A stretch of 11,211 nucleotides of DNA from Brevundimonas sp. Its GTDB lineage: Bacteria > Pseudomonadota > Alphaproteobacteria > Caulobacterales > Caulobacteraceae. The first letter of the stretch is position 1. Each line of letters opens with the position of its first letter. The stretch is from positions 1 to 11,211 of the forward strand of contig JADCBH010000115.1 of assembly GCA_020253595.1 (NCBI GenBank). Reading direction: 5' to 3'. Below are positions 1-7,032 of the stretch, one piece after another. The notes under the pieces are model-generated. The model was not told the DNA's origin. It did not search any database and worked only from the letters and a program-made list of their open reading frames with translations. The translations under genes and the position numbers were made by a program.

Positions 1-851
1 GTCTCGGCCAGCAGCAGGCCGGCGATCAGGGCACCGAGGCTCATCGACAGGCCGGCTGCCTCCGCCGCCACGCCTGCGCCGACGATGATCAGAAGGCATA
101 GCGCGACGAACAGCTCCTGCCGCCCGCCGCCGCCCTTCGCCCGACTCTTGGCCACGGACCGGAACAACGGTCTGAGCAGGACGCGGCCGCCGATCACCAG
201 AAGCGCCACGGCCAGGGCTGCCGGAGCCAACGTCAACAAGGCGCGGCCGATCGCCGTAGCGTTCATTTCTCCACCACCGGCGGCGATCGCGGCGAGCACG
301 GTCACGCTGACGAGGATCGGGGCGACCGCCAAGTCCTGAGCCAGAAGGGTGGCGAACGTCGCTCGGCCGGCCGCCCCCTTCATCCGCCCTCGCTCAGCCA
401 TGACAGGCAGGACAACAGCGGTGGAGGAGAGGGACAGGCCCAGCCCAAGCACGGCGGCGCTGGCGAGCGGCTGGCCCATCAGCATGAACACGGTGGCCAG
501 CACGGCCGAGCACAGGGCGATCTGGCTCATGCCCAGGCCGAAAACCAGCCGGCGCATGGCGCGCAGGCGGTCCCAAGACAGCTCCAGCCCGATCATGAAT
601 AGCAGGAAAGCCACGCCGAGCTCGGACAGCTGGGCCAGCTGTTCAGCGTCGGAGATGGTCAGGACCGAAAGCCAGGGCAGGACATCAGAGAACCGCCCAA
701 GTCCGTCGGGGCCCAGCAGCACGCCCGCCGCAAGGAACCCCAGCACCGGGCTGATCTTCCATCGGCTGAAGAGCGGAACGACGACGCCCGCCGCCGCCAG
801 GAAGACGACGAGGTCCTTGTATTCGCCGCCCCCGCCGTGGGCCCCCGCCAT
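1..851 (-). CDS. Kef-type (CPA2) cation:proton antiporter, N-terminal part, truncated by window edge
   Basis: Reading the minus strand from the ATG at 851 gives 283 open codons to the window edge, so the 3' end is missing. The protein is an integral inner-membrane exchanger expected to swap K+ or Na+ for protons. Successive hydrophobic segments are visible: about residues 13-27, 36-48, 78-90, 102-124, 131-150, 165-190, 205-225 and 247-283. Family signatures include SPVLGFLAAGVLLGP (34-48), LGVAFLLFMIGLEL (78-91), the GLSLSSTAVVLPVM segment (138-151) and FATLLAQDLAVAPIL (166-180), whose Gln172-Asp173 pair matches the conserved QD of Kef/CPA2 exchangers. The start is supported by GGGAGA five bases upstream. 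CPA2 proteins usually have 380-600 residues, sometimes with a C-terminal RCK/TrkA-N domain; whether one is present lies outside the window. The gene is transcribed away from the DUF6356 gene. Ion specificity cannot be read from the sequence. Confidence 0.9.
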   Translation of the reverse strand, partial: MAGAHGGGGEYKDLVVFLAAAGVVVPLFSRWKISPVLGFLAAGVLLGPDGLGRFSDVLPWLSVLTISDAEQLAQLSELGVAFLLFMIGLELSWDRLRAMRRLVFGLGMSQIALCSAVLATVFMLMGQPLASAAVLGLGLSLSSTAVVLPVMAERGRMKGAAGRATFATLLAQDLAVAPILVSVTVLAAIAAGGGEMNATAIGRALLTLAPAALAVALLVIGGRVLLRPLFRSVAKSRAKGGGGRQELFVALCLLIIVGAGVAAEAAGLSMSLGALIAGLLLAE

Positions 852-993
852 GCCGTCTCCCGATGGTTGGATCACGGCGCAAATCTGCGCCTGCGGTTGA
901 TGGTCGCTGTCGTCGGGGCCGTCGCGCAAGGGCCTTGATCATGAAATCGTCTGGCGCTGGAGGAAGACGACGCGGTTCGCTAAGAACCCCATC
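852..993. other. Divergent intergenic region between the antiporter and DUF6356 genes
   Basis: These 142 bases separate two divergently transcribed genes, so promoters for both should lie here. I could not identify a convincing -35/-10 pair on either strand. A near-palindrome of the form CAAGG-G-CCTTG lies at 927-937 and is followed by TGATCA at 937-942. A possible 18-codon leader ORF on the plus strand is listed separately. Confidence 0.5.
857..861 (-). promoter_or_regulatory. Ribosome binding site of the antiporter gene
   Basis: On the minus strand the bases GGGAG, followed by A, lie five nucleotides before the ATG at 851-849. This is a good Shine-Dalgarno match at good spacing. It decides the start against the in-frame GTG at 875-873 further upstream, which would add eight residues without family similarity. 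Confidence 0.6.
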
Positions 994-997
994 ATGA
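941..997 (+). CDS. Possible 18-codon leader ORF overlapping the DUF6356 start
   Basis: An ATG at 941 opens 18 codons that read MKSSGAGGRRRGSLRTPS and stop at TGA 995-997. AAGGG at 928-932 lies eight bases before it, a usable ribosome binding site. The stop overlaps both adjacent ATG codons (994 and 997) of the next gene in an ATGATG arrangement, the geometry of translational coupling. The DUF6356 start itself has no obvious Shine-Dalgarno sequence, which would fit coupling. The peptide is too short to show any family and could be chance, so this is a candidate only. Confidence 0.22.
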   Translation: MKSSGAGGRRRGSLRTPS

Positions 998-1260
998 TGC
1001 GCGCCCTGAACCGTTTGTTCCTCGATCATCCGCGAGAGGTCGGCGAGACCTATCTGCACCACGCCGCAGCCGCCTCGCGGTTCGGATTCAAGCTGGCGCG
1101 ATTGACGGCCTGTGCTTTCACGCACGCGGTGGTGCCCGGCATGCACAAGACGACCGTGTCAGACGAGATCAAGCGCATGGCCGACGACCTGGGCTACCGG
1201 GCCCAGGTGGCGCGCGAGTGCCGCATGAAGGACGCCGGCGCCTTCGATCCGGGCCTTTAG
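994..1260 (+). CDS. Small DUF6356-family protein of unknown function
   Basis: This is an 88-residue protein. Residues 8-60 match my memory of the DUF6356 family: an N-terminal LFLDHPREVGETYLHH segment (HP..V.ETY..H), then an aromatic RFG, then a moderately hydrophobic stretch (about residues 30-50) ending in a THAVVPG motif, then a charged helix containing DEIKRM. Members are small alphaproteobacterial proteins without an assigned function. The hydrophobic stretch may be a single membrane-associated helix, but it contains Arg, Lys and His, so this is uncertain. Two tandem ATGs (994 and 997) could start it, and neither has a clear ribosome binding site. It ends five bases before the CoA-transferase ATG, so the two are probably co-transcribed. 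The C-terminal 25 residues extend beyond the part I recognise. Confidence 0.75.
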   Translation: MMRALNRLFLDHPREVGETYLHHAAAASRFGFKLARLTACAFTHAVVPGMHKTTVSDEIKRMADDLGYRAQVARECRMKDAGAFDPGL

Positions 1261-1265
1261 GCATC

Positions 1266-2477
1266 ATGTCCCAGACCCAGGCCCTGTCCGGCGTTCGCGT
1301 TCTCGATCTGTCGCGGGTCCTCGCGGGACCATGGGCCACCCAGATGCTGGCGGACCTCGGTGCCGAGGTCATCAAGATAGAGCGGCCGGGCATCGGGGAC
1401 GATACGCGCCAATGGGGCCCGCCCTTCACGACCGGTACGGACGGCACACGCGGCGACGCCGCCTACTTTCTATGCGCCAACCGGGGCAAGAAGTCCGTCG
1501 AACTGGATATCGCTGCACCGGAGGGCGCAGAGGCCATCCGCAAGCTGGCGGCGATTTCGGACGTCCTTGTAGAGAACTTCAAGGTCGGGGGACTGAAGAA
1601 GTACGGCCTGGACTATGCCAGCCTGGCCAAGGTCAATCCGCGGCTTGTCTATTGCTCCATCACCGGCTTCGGCCAAACAGGACCGCGCGCCGAGCAGGCG
1701 GGTTACGACTACATGATTCAGGCCATGGGCGGGCTCATGTCCATCACTGGCCAGCCGGATGGCGCTCCCGGCGCCGAGCCCATGAAAGTCGGTGTCGCTG
1801 TCGTCGACCTGGCGACCGGCCTGTATGCGTCGAACGCCATTCTGGCGGCACTACTGCACGCCCGCGCGACCGGTCAGGGCCAGCACATCGACATCGCCCT
1901 GTTCGACGTCCAGGCCGCCATGCTGGCCAATCAGGCGACCAACTGGTTCGTATCGGGCGTGTCGCCGACCCGGATGGGCAACGCCCACCCTAACCTTGTG
2001 CCGTATCAGCCCTTTCCCTGCCGCGACGGCAGCGTCGTCATCGCTGTGGGCAATGACAACCAATACCGGACACTGTGCGGCGCGCTGGGCGTAGAAGGGC
2101 TGGCTGCGGACGACCGCTATCTGACCAATGCCGGAAGGATTGAGAACCGGGTTGAACTGGCGTCGGCCATCGCCGCCCTGACCTCCGGGTGGACGATGCG
2201 TGATCTGATCGCAGCGCTGGAAGCGGCCGGCGTTCCCTGCGGTCCGATTAACACCGTCGAGCAGGTCTTTGCGGAGCCTCAGGCGCTGCATCGAGAACTG
2301 GAGATCCGGCAGGCGAGAGCCGACCTGTCGTCGCCGGCCCGTACCGTCGCCAATCCGATGCGGCTGTCGGTGACGCCAGTTCGCTATGCCGTACCGCCGC
2401 CGCGTCTCGGCCAAGATACCGAGGAGGTTCTCGCGATGCTGGACGATGAGCCATACAGAGAGCCCGACCGCCTCTGA
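1266..2477 (+). CDS. CaiB/BaiF (class III) CoA-transferase, succinyl-CoA:glutarate CoA-transferase-like
   Basis: This 403-residue cytosolic enzyme moves CoA between carboxylic acids through an aspartyl-CoA thioester. The N-terminal LSGVRVLDLSRVLAGPWATQ (7-26) and LGAEVIKIERPG (31-42) are the family's CoA-binding signature. Asp181 in VGVAVVDLATGLY aligns with the catalytic Asp of formyl-CoA transferase. Within the family the best match I recall is human SUGCT (C7orf10): shared features include GDDTRxWGPPF (44-54), YCSITGFGQTGP (129-140), the NAHPNLVPYQPF segment (239-250) and GVPCGPINTVEQVFAEPQALH (322-342). SUGCT makes glutaryl-CoA from glutarate and succinyl-CoA, which suggests a role in lysine or dicarboxylate breakdown; substrate is inferred. 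The ATG at 1266 is chosen because homology begins there. An in-frame ATG at 1218 would add 16 unrelated residues and overlap the upstream gene by 43 bases. The ribosome binding site is weak, so expression may depend on readthrough from the DUF6356 gene. Confidence 0.9.
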   Translation: MSQTQALSGVRVLDLSRVLAGPWATQMLADLGAEVIKIERPGIGDDTRQWGPPFTTGTDGTRGDAAYFLCANRGKKSVELDIAAPEGAEAIRKLAAISDVLVENFKVGGLKKYGLDYASLAKVNPRLVYCSITGFGQTGPRAEQAGYDYMIQAMGGLMSITGQPDGAPGAEPMKVGVAVVDLATGLYASNAILAALLHARATGQGQHIDIALFDVQAAMLANQATNWFVSGVSPTRMGNAHPNLVPYQPFPCRDGSVVIAVGNDNQYRTLCGALGVEGLAADDRYLTNAGRIENRVELASAIAALTSGWTMRDLIAALEAAGVPCGPINTVEQVFAEPQALHRELEIRQARADLSSPARTVANPMRLSVTPVRYAVPPPRLGQDTEEVLAMLDDEPYREPDRL

Positions 2478-2489
2478 AGAGCTTTGCGG

Positions 2490-2505
2490 ATTACATCGGC
2501 GTAAT
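2490..2505. repeat. Inverted repeat ATTAC-N6-GTAAT upstream of the efflux operon
   Basis: Two perfect five-base arms, ATTAC at 2490-2494 and GTAAT at 2501-2505, are separated by six bases. The dyad lies 13 bases after the CoA-transferase stop and about 110 bases before the adaptor start. Its A/T-rich arms stand out in GC-rich DNA, and size and symmetry suit a dimeric repressor or activator site. No regulator gene is present in the window, so the operator role is inference. Confidence 0.35.
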
Positions 2506-2552
2506 GGCGCTCTCGACATTTGAGCCACAAGCCGGAACGCGGTAAGAGGCCA

Positions 2553-2568
2553 CGCCGGTCATCCGGCG
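2553..2568 (+). repeat. GC-rich hairpin CGCCGG-TCAT-CCGGCG before the adaptor gene
   Basis: Perfect six-base arms with a four-base loop end directly before an ATG at 2569. No T-run follows, so this is not a standard intrinsic terminator. It could weakly end transcription of the CoA-transferase unit, act as a binding site, or structure the 5' leader of the efflux mRNA. It would hide any ribosome binding site for the ATG at 2569, which argues against that start. Confidence 0.4.
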
Positions 2569-2603
2569 ATGACTTGCGGCCCTCCCCCGCCGCGCCCAGC
2601 GAC

Positions 2604-2607
2604 AGGA
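2604..2607 (+). promoter_or_regulatory. Ribosome binding site favouring the GTG start of the efflux adaptor
   Basis: AGGA lies six bases before the GTG at 2614. Neither the upstream ATG at 2569 nor the downstream ATG at 2650 has a comparable sequence, so this site is the main argument for the GTG start. Confidence 0.45.
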
Positions 2608-2613
2608 TTCCCC

Positions 2614-3777
2614 GTGGCCTCCACGACTTCGACCCGCCCGGCATCGCGCATGCTGGGGCTTCGCACGGCCGCTCTCGCCGGCATCATCACCGCGTCCCTG
2701 GCTCTGGCTGCATGCGGCGGCTCCGAGGGCAAGGATGACAGTCAGGCCCAGGCTGCTGTCGGTCAGGCGGTCAGCGCCCACACCGTCGCGATAACCAACC
2801 TGCCGCGCATCATCACGGCTTCGGGCAGCGTGACGCCATGGGAGGAAGTGCCGGTAGGCGCCGAGACCGGCGGCCTGGTCGCCACCGCCGTCTACGTGGA
2901 TGAGGGGTCCTACGTTCGGCAGGGCCAGCCACTGGTCCAGCTCAACGACGAACTTCTTCGTGCCCAACTGGGCCAGCAGCAGGCGCAGCTTCAGACCGCC
3001 GAGGCCAATCTGGCGCGTGACGAGGCGGCGCTGGCCCGATCCCAGGAGCTGAAGGAACGGGGCTTCCTGTCGCAAGCGTCGCTGGATACCGCACTCGCCA
3101 ACCAGCGCGCTTCCGCCGCCAATCTGGCGGCCGCCCGGGCGGCACTGGCCGAGACCCAGACACGGGTCAATCAGGCGACCATCCGCGCGCCCGTCTCTGG
3201 CCTGATCTCGAGCCGCGCCGTCACGCGCGGCCAGATCGTGCAGGCAGGTTCGGAGCTGTTCCGCATGGTTCGGGACGGCCGTCTCGAGCTGGACGCCCAG
3301 ATCCCCGAGGCAGAACTCAGACTGGTTCGGCCGGGCATGGCCGCGACCATCGCTTCCGACCAGGCCGGCCAGACGACGGGAACCGTGCGCATCGTCACGC
3401 CCCAGGTCGATCCCCAAAGCCGTCTGGGCGTCGCGCGCATCGCGCTGACCGGCGGTTCGAACCTGAGACCCGGGATGTTCGCGCGGGCCGAAATCGACGC
3501 CGGAAGCCAGCCGTCCCTGACGGTTCCCTCTGCGGCCGTCGTGTTCCGGGAAAACCGTCCGGGGGTCTATGTGCTCATGCCCGACTCCACCGCCCATTTC
3601 CAACCCATCACCGAGGCCGGGCGCAGCCAGGGCGTCGTGGCCGTCTCTTCCGGTCTGCAGGCCGGACAGCGTGTGGTGGTCGAGGGCGCAGGGTTCCTCG
3701 GCGAAGGCGATCAGGTCCGCATCGTGCAGGCGGTCGCAACTCCGTCGGCCGCCGTCGCTGCCCCCACGGCGAACTAA
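2614..3777 (+). CDS. RND efflux periplasmic adaptor (membrane fusion protein), lipoprotein
   Basis: This is the periplasmic adaptor linking an RND pump to an outer-membrane channel. With the GTG start it has 387 residues. A signal sequence ends in a lipobox, LALAAC, with lipidated Cys34, so the mature protein should be anchored to a membrane and lie in the periplasm. Order of parts: first half of the lipoyl-like domain (about 79-112, GGLVATAVYVDEGSYVRQGQ), an Ala/Gln-rich alpha-helical hairpin (about 113-187), second lipoyl half (188-215, ATIRAPVSGLISSRAV), beta-barrel (about 222-300), and a membrane-proximal C-terminal domain with the VPSAAVVF motif. The length is normal for the family. Starts are uncertain: GTG 2614 has AGGA at good spacing, ATG 2650 gives a more compact signal peptide (Cys22), and ATG 2569 is least likely. 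The stop is three bases before the pump ATG, indicating one operon. Substrate is unknown. Confidence 0.88.
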   Translation: MASTTSTRPASRMLGLRTAALAGIITASLALAACGGSEGKDDSQAQAAVGQAVSAHTVAITNLPRIITASGSVTPWEEVPVGAETGGLVATAVYVDEGSYVRQGQPLVQLNDELLRAQLGQQQAQLQTAEANLARDEAALARSQELKERGFLSQASLDTALANQRASAANLAAARAALAETQTRVNQATIRAPVSGLISSRAVTRGQIVQAGSELFRMVRDGRLELDAQIPEAELRLVRPGMAATIASDQAGQTTGTVRIVTPQVDPQSRLGVARIALTGGSNLRPGMFARAEIDAGSQPSLTVPSAAVVFRENRPGVYVLMPDSTAHFQPITEAGRSQGVVAVSSGLQAGQRVVVEGAGFLGEGDQVRIVQAVATPSAAVAAPTAN

Positions 3778-3780
3778 CCG

Positions 3781-6700
3781 ATGAACTTCAACACCATCTC
3801 ATCCTGGTCGATCCGGAATCCCATCCCGATCGTCCTTCTGTTCATCGTGCTGACGGTCGCCGGGACCATCAGCTACGGGCGCCTGCCCATCAACAACTTC
3901 CCTAACGTCGATCTGCCCATCGTGTCGGTCACGGTCGTGCAGTCAGGGGCCGCACCGACGGAGCTGGAAACCCAGGTCACCCGACTGATCGAAGACGCGG
4001 TGGCCGGGCTCGGGGAGGTTGATGACATCAACTCCGTGGTCAACGACTCGGTGTCGACGACCTCCATCACATTCAATCTGGGCGTCGACCTGGAAAAGGC
4101 GACCAACGACGTGCGCAACGCCGTGGCCGGCGTGCGTCAGAACCTGCCGGCCGACGTGCAGGAACCCATCGTCCAGCGCATCGAATTCAGCCGGATCCCC
4201 ATCGTTACCTATGTGGTGCGCGCTCCGGGCATGAATCCCGAAGAGCTGAGCTGGTTCGTCGACAACACCATCGCCAAGCGCATGCTGTCGGTTACCGGGG
4301 TCAGCCAGGTCAGCCGCGACGGCGGCGTGAACCGCGAGATCCGCGTCAAGCTGGACCCGGTCAAGCTGGCGGCCCAGGGCGTCAGCGCGGCGGACGTGTC
4401 GAACCAATTGCGCGCCGCCAACATCAACCTGCCCGGCGGCCGGGGCGAGATCGGCGGCAACGAGCAGGCCATCCGCACGCTCGGTTCGGCTCCCTCGGTC
4501 GAAGCCCTGGCAGAGACCTTGATCCCGGTCGGCGGACGAACGATCCGCCTCGGAGACCTGGGCGAGGTGACCGACGAGTGGTCAGAGCCCCGTGGCCGCG
4601 CCCGGTTCAACGGTGAGGAGGTCGTGGCCTTCTCCATCAGTCGCTCGCAGGGGTCGTCTGAGCTCGACGTCTACGAGCGCACCAAGGAAGAGATCGAAAA
4701 GCTCGACGCCGAGCTGCCCGCGGTGACCATCGAAGAGGTCACGAACACCACCCAGGACGTGATCAACAACTTCCATGCCTCGGTCGAAGCCCTGTTGCTG
4801 GGCGCGGGCCTTGCGGTGCTGGTGGTGCTGGTGTTCCTGAGGGACTGGCGCGCGACCTTCATCGCAGCGCTCGCCATGCCACTGTCGCTGATCCCGACCT
4901 TCCTGATCATGGACCTGACGGGACAGTCGCTGAATGTCGTGACCCTGCTGGCGCTGTCACTGACCATCGGCATTCTGGTCGATGACGCCATCGTCGAGAT
5001 CGAGAACATCGTCCGGCACATCCGTGACGGCAAGGCACCCTATCCTGCGGCTATCGAGGCGGCTGACGAGATCGGCCTGGCGGTCATCGCGACCACAGCG
5101 ACCCTGATCGCCGTCTTCGCGCCGACAGGCTTCATGCCGGGCGTGGTGGGTCAGTTCTTCAAGAGCTTCGCCATCGCGGCCTGCGTCAGCGTCTTCTTCT
5201 CGCTGGTCGTGGCGCGGACGCTCACCCCGTTGATGGGCGCCTATATGTTGAAGGCCGATCAGGGCAAGGAGCACGCCGATCCGGCCTGGATGCGCTGGTA
5301 TCTGGTCGCTCTGCGCTGGGGCATGGGTCATTCCGGATCCAAAGAGCTGCACGCGGACCGCGAGCGCAAGACGGGCGGTTTCTTGCGTCGCCATTTCGTC
5401 TGGCGGGTCCTGGATCACCGCATGTGGGTGATGGCCCTGGGCCTATTGTTCTTCATCGCCTCGCTGTTTCTGGCGTCGCGGCTGCCGTTCGAGTTCATTC
5501 CGGTCGAGGACCTGTCGCGGTCCAATGTGACGGTCCAGCTGCCGCCGGGGGCCACACTGGCGGAAACCGATGCCGTGGTTCAGCGGGTCACCGATACCCT
5601 GAGCGCCCGCGAGGAAGTCCGCTCAGTCTATGCCTCGATCGGCTCGGCCACGACCAGCTTCGGGCCGGGCGGCGGATCGTCGGCCGGCGAGGTGCGGCGC
5701 GCCTCGATCACCGTCAACCTGGTCAAAAAGAGCGAACGAAGCATTCGCCAGCAGGCCTTCGAACAGGAAATGGGGCCCATCCTGCGCCAGATCCCCGGCG
5801 CGCGTGTCCAGTTCGGACAGGACGGCGGCGGGGGCGGCCAGGTCGCCATCTCGCTCGTGGGCGACGACGGGCCCGTGCTCGAGGACGCGGCGGCGGCGGT
5901 CGAGCGCGAGATGCGCGGGGTGCCCGGCCTGTCCAATGTGATCTCCACGGCGGCGCTGGTGCGGCCCGAGATCCTGATCACGCCCAAGCCCGACATCGGG
6001 GCGCTTCAGGGCGTGTCGGCGGCGGACATTTCCTCCGTGGCGCGGGTGGCGACGCTAGGCGATGCCGATCAGCTTCTGCCCAAGTTCAACCTCGGCGACC
6101 GCCAGGTGCCGATCCGCGTCATGCTGACCGAACAGTCCCGGACCGACCTCGGCCTGATCGAGAACCTGCAGGTTCCCACCACTGCGGGGGCCACCGTGCC
6201 CCTGTCGTCGGTCGCCGACATCAGCTTCGGTGCCGGCCCCAACCAGCTGGATCGTCTTGATCGTCGTCGCGTGGCGACCCTGACGGCGGAACTGAACGGC
6301 ATCACATTGGGCCAGGCGTCAGAACGGGTCGACGCGCTGCCGGCCATGCAGAACCTGCCGGCCGGCGTCAGCCAGGCGGTATCGGGCGATCTGGAGAACC
6401 TTCAGGAAACCGCGTCAGGCTTCATCTTCGCCATCACGACCGGCATCCTCTTGATGTACATCGTGCTGGTCCTGCTGTTCAAAAGCTTCTTCCATCCGAT
6501 CACCATCCTGGCGGCGCTTCCGGTGTCGTTCGGCGGGGCCTTCTTCCTGCTGCTGGTGACCGGCAAGGCGCTGTCGATGCCGGCCCTGATCGGCATCATC
6601 ATGCTGACCGGGATCGCGGCAAAGAACTCCATCCTGCTGGTGGACTACGCGATCATCGCCATGCAGCGCGGCATGAACAAACATGACGCCATCATGGATG

Positions 6701-6969
6701 CCGCGCACAAGCGGGCCCGGCCTATCATCATGACGACGCTCGCCATGGGTCTGGGGATGCTGCCGATCGCCATGGCCTTCGGTGAAGGCACGGAGTTCCG
6801 CTCGCCCATGGCCATCGCGGTCATCGGCGGGCTGATCACCTCGACGCTTCTGTCGCTGCTGTTCATCCCGGCGGCCTTCAGCCTGATCGACGGGGTCAAG
6901 ACCCGGCTCGAACGGGTTCTGGAGCGCCGTTTCGGCGGCCAGCATGGCGAGGTGAAACCTGCGGAGTGA
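3781..6969 (+). CDS. RND multidrug efflux pump, inner-membrane transporter (HAE1/AcrB-like)
   Basis: This 1062-residue proton-driven exporter works as a trimer in the inner membrane, taking substrates from the periplasm and outer leaflet. Architecture matches AcrB (1049 residues): TM1 at about 15-32, a large periplasmic loop, TM2-TM6 between 336 and 488, TM7 at about 548-567, a second periplasmic loop, and TM8-TM12 between 881 and 1032. The proton relay is intact: Asp401-Asp402 in GILVDDAIVEIENI (TM4) and Lys948 in GIAAKNSILLVDYA (TM10). The second periplasmic loop has Gly-rich stretches (near residues 627-633 and 681-686). The cytoplasmic segment between TM6 and TM7 is about 60 residues. The gene begins three bases after the adaptor stop without a strong ribosome binding site, so translation is probably coupled. 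No TolC-type channel or TetR/MarR-type regulator gene follows; the next gene is sucA. Drug range cannot be predicted; an HAE1 assignment is by resemblance. Confidence 0.95.
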   Translation: MNFNTISSWSIRNPIPIVLLFIVLTVAGTISYGRLPINNFPNVDLPIVSVTVVQSGAAPTELETQVTRLIEDAVAGLGEVDDINSVVNDSVSTTSITFNLGVDLEKATNDVRNAVAGVRQNLPADVQEPIVQRIEFSRIPIVTYVVRAPGMNPEELSWFVDNTIAKRMLSVTGVSQVSRDGGVNREIRVKLDPVKLAAQGVSAADVSNQLRAANINLPGGRGEIGGNEQAIRTLGSAPSVEALAETLIPVGGRTIRLGDLGEVTDEWSEPRGRARFNGEEVVAFSISRSQGSSELDVYERTKEEIEKLDAELPAVTIEEVTNTTQDVINNFHASVEALLLGAGLAVLVVLVFLRDWRATFIAALAMPLSLIPTFLIMDLTGQSLNVVTLLALSLTIGILVDDAIVEIENIVRHIRDGKAPYPAAIEAADEIGLAVIATTATLIAVFAPTGFMPGVVGQFFKSFAIAACVSVFFSLVVARTLTPLMGAYMLKADQGKEHADPAWMRWYLVALRWGMGHSGSKELHADRERKTGGFLRRHFVWRVLDHRMWVMALGLLFFIASLFLASRLPFEFIPVEDLSRSNVTVQLPPGATLAETDAVVQRVTDTLSAREEVRSVYASIGSATTSFGPGGGSSAGEVRRASITVNLVKKSERSIRQQAFEQEMGPILRQIPGARVQFGQDGGGGGQVAISLVGDDGPVLEDAAAAVEREMRGVPGLSNVISTAALVRPEILITPKPDIGALQGVSAADISSVARVATLGDADQLLPKFNLGDRQVPIRVMLTEQSRTDLGLIENLQVPTTAGATVPLSSVADISFGAGPNQLDRLDRRRVATLTAELNGITLGQASERVDALPAMQNLPAGVSQAVSGDLENLQETASGFIFAITTGILLMYIVLVLLFKSFFHPITILAALPVSFGGAFFLLLVTGKALSMPALIGIIMLTGIAAKNSILLVDYAIIAMQRGMNKHDAIMDAAHKRARPIIMTTLAMGLGMLPIAMAFGEGTEFRSPMAIAVIGGLITSTLLSLLFIPAAFSLIDGVKTRLERVLERRFGGQHGEVKPAE

Positions 6970-6994
6970 GAATTCCCGGCTTTTTCTCGCCTTC

Positions 6995-7032
6995 GGCCCT
7001 TGTTCGGTCATGACCCATAAGGAAACAGGGCC
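6995..7032. repeat. Nested inverted repeats upstream of sucA
   Basis: The outer arms are GGCCCT at 6995-7000 and AGGGCC at 7027-7032. With one T bulged at 7001, pairing continues through GTT (7002-7004) and AAC (7024-7026), giving nine paired bases. Inside sits a perfect ten-base palindrome, GGTCATGACC, at 7006-7015. The structure starts 25 bases after the pump stop and ends right at the proposed -10 box of sucA. There is no T-run after it, so it is not a clear terminator. It may be an operator or an RNA structure ending the efflux transcript. Confidence 0.4.

Larger units (their letters stand above)
2478..2613. other. Intergenic region upstream of the efflux operon
   Basis: These 136 bases hold the two inverted repeats described separately and must contain the efflux promoter if the operon has its own. 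TCGACA at 2513-2518 resembles a -35 box, but I see no good -10 box at 16-18 bases from it. The promoter is therefore not assigned. Confidence 0.4.

Noticed and set aside
349..900. 183-codon plus-strand frame over the antiporter region
   Set aside because: Its translation is Ser/Pro/Arg-rich without a known domain, whereas the minus strand gives a clear Kef-type membrane protein over the same bases.
1218..1265. Upstream ATG start for the CoA-transferase
   Set aside because: It would add 16 Arg-rich residues unlike the family and overlap the DUF6356 gene. Family similarity starts just after the ATG at 1266.
2491..3603. 370-codon minus-strand open frame opposite the efflux adaptor
   Set aside because: It mirrors the adaptor gene, has no family resemblance and has a low-complexity Gly/Arg/Asp composition typical of an antisense shadow.
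5236..5246. A third CCTATATG motif
   Set aside because: It lies inside the RND pump coding sequence, where it simply encodes Ala-Tyr-Met, so it was not counted as a promoter-like site.
5424..6260. 278-codon plus-strand frame inside the RND pump gene
   Set aside because: It is an out-of-frame reading with an Arg/Gly/Pro-rich translation. The pump frame is intact and has all expected motifs, so this is not a frameshifted fragment.
6976..7000. T-run after the RND pump gene as an intrinsic terminator
   Set aside because: The five Ts at 6981-6985 have no stable GC-rich stem directly before them, and the inverted repeats that do exist lie downstream with no T-run after them.
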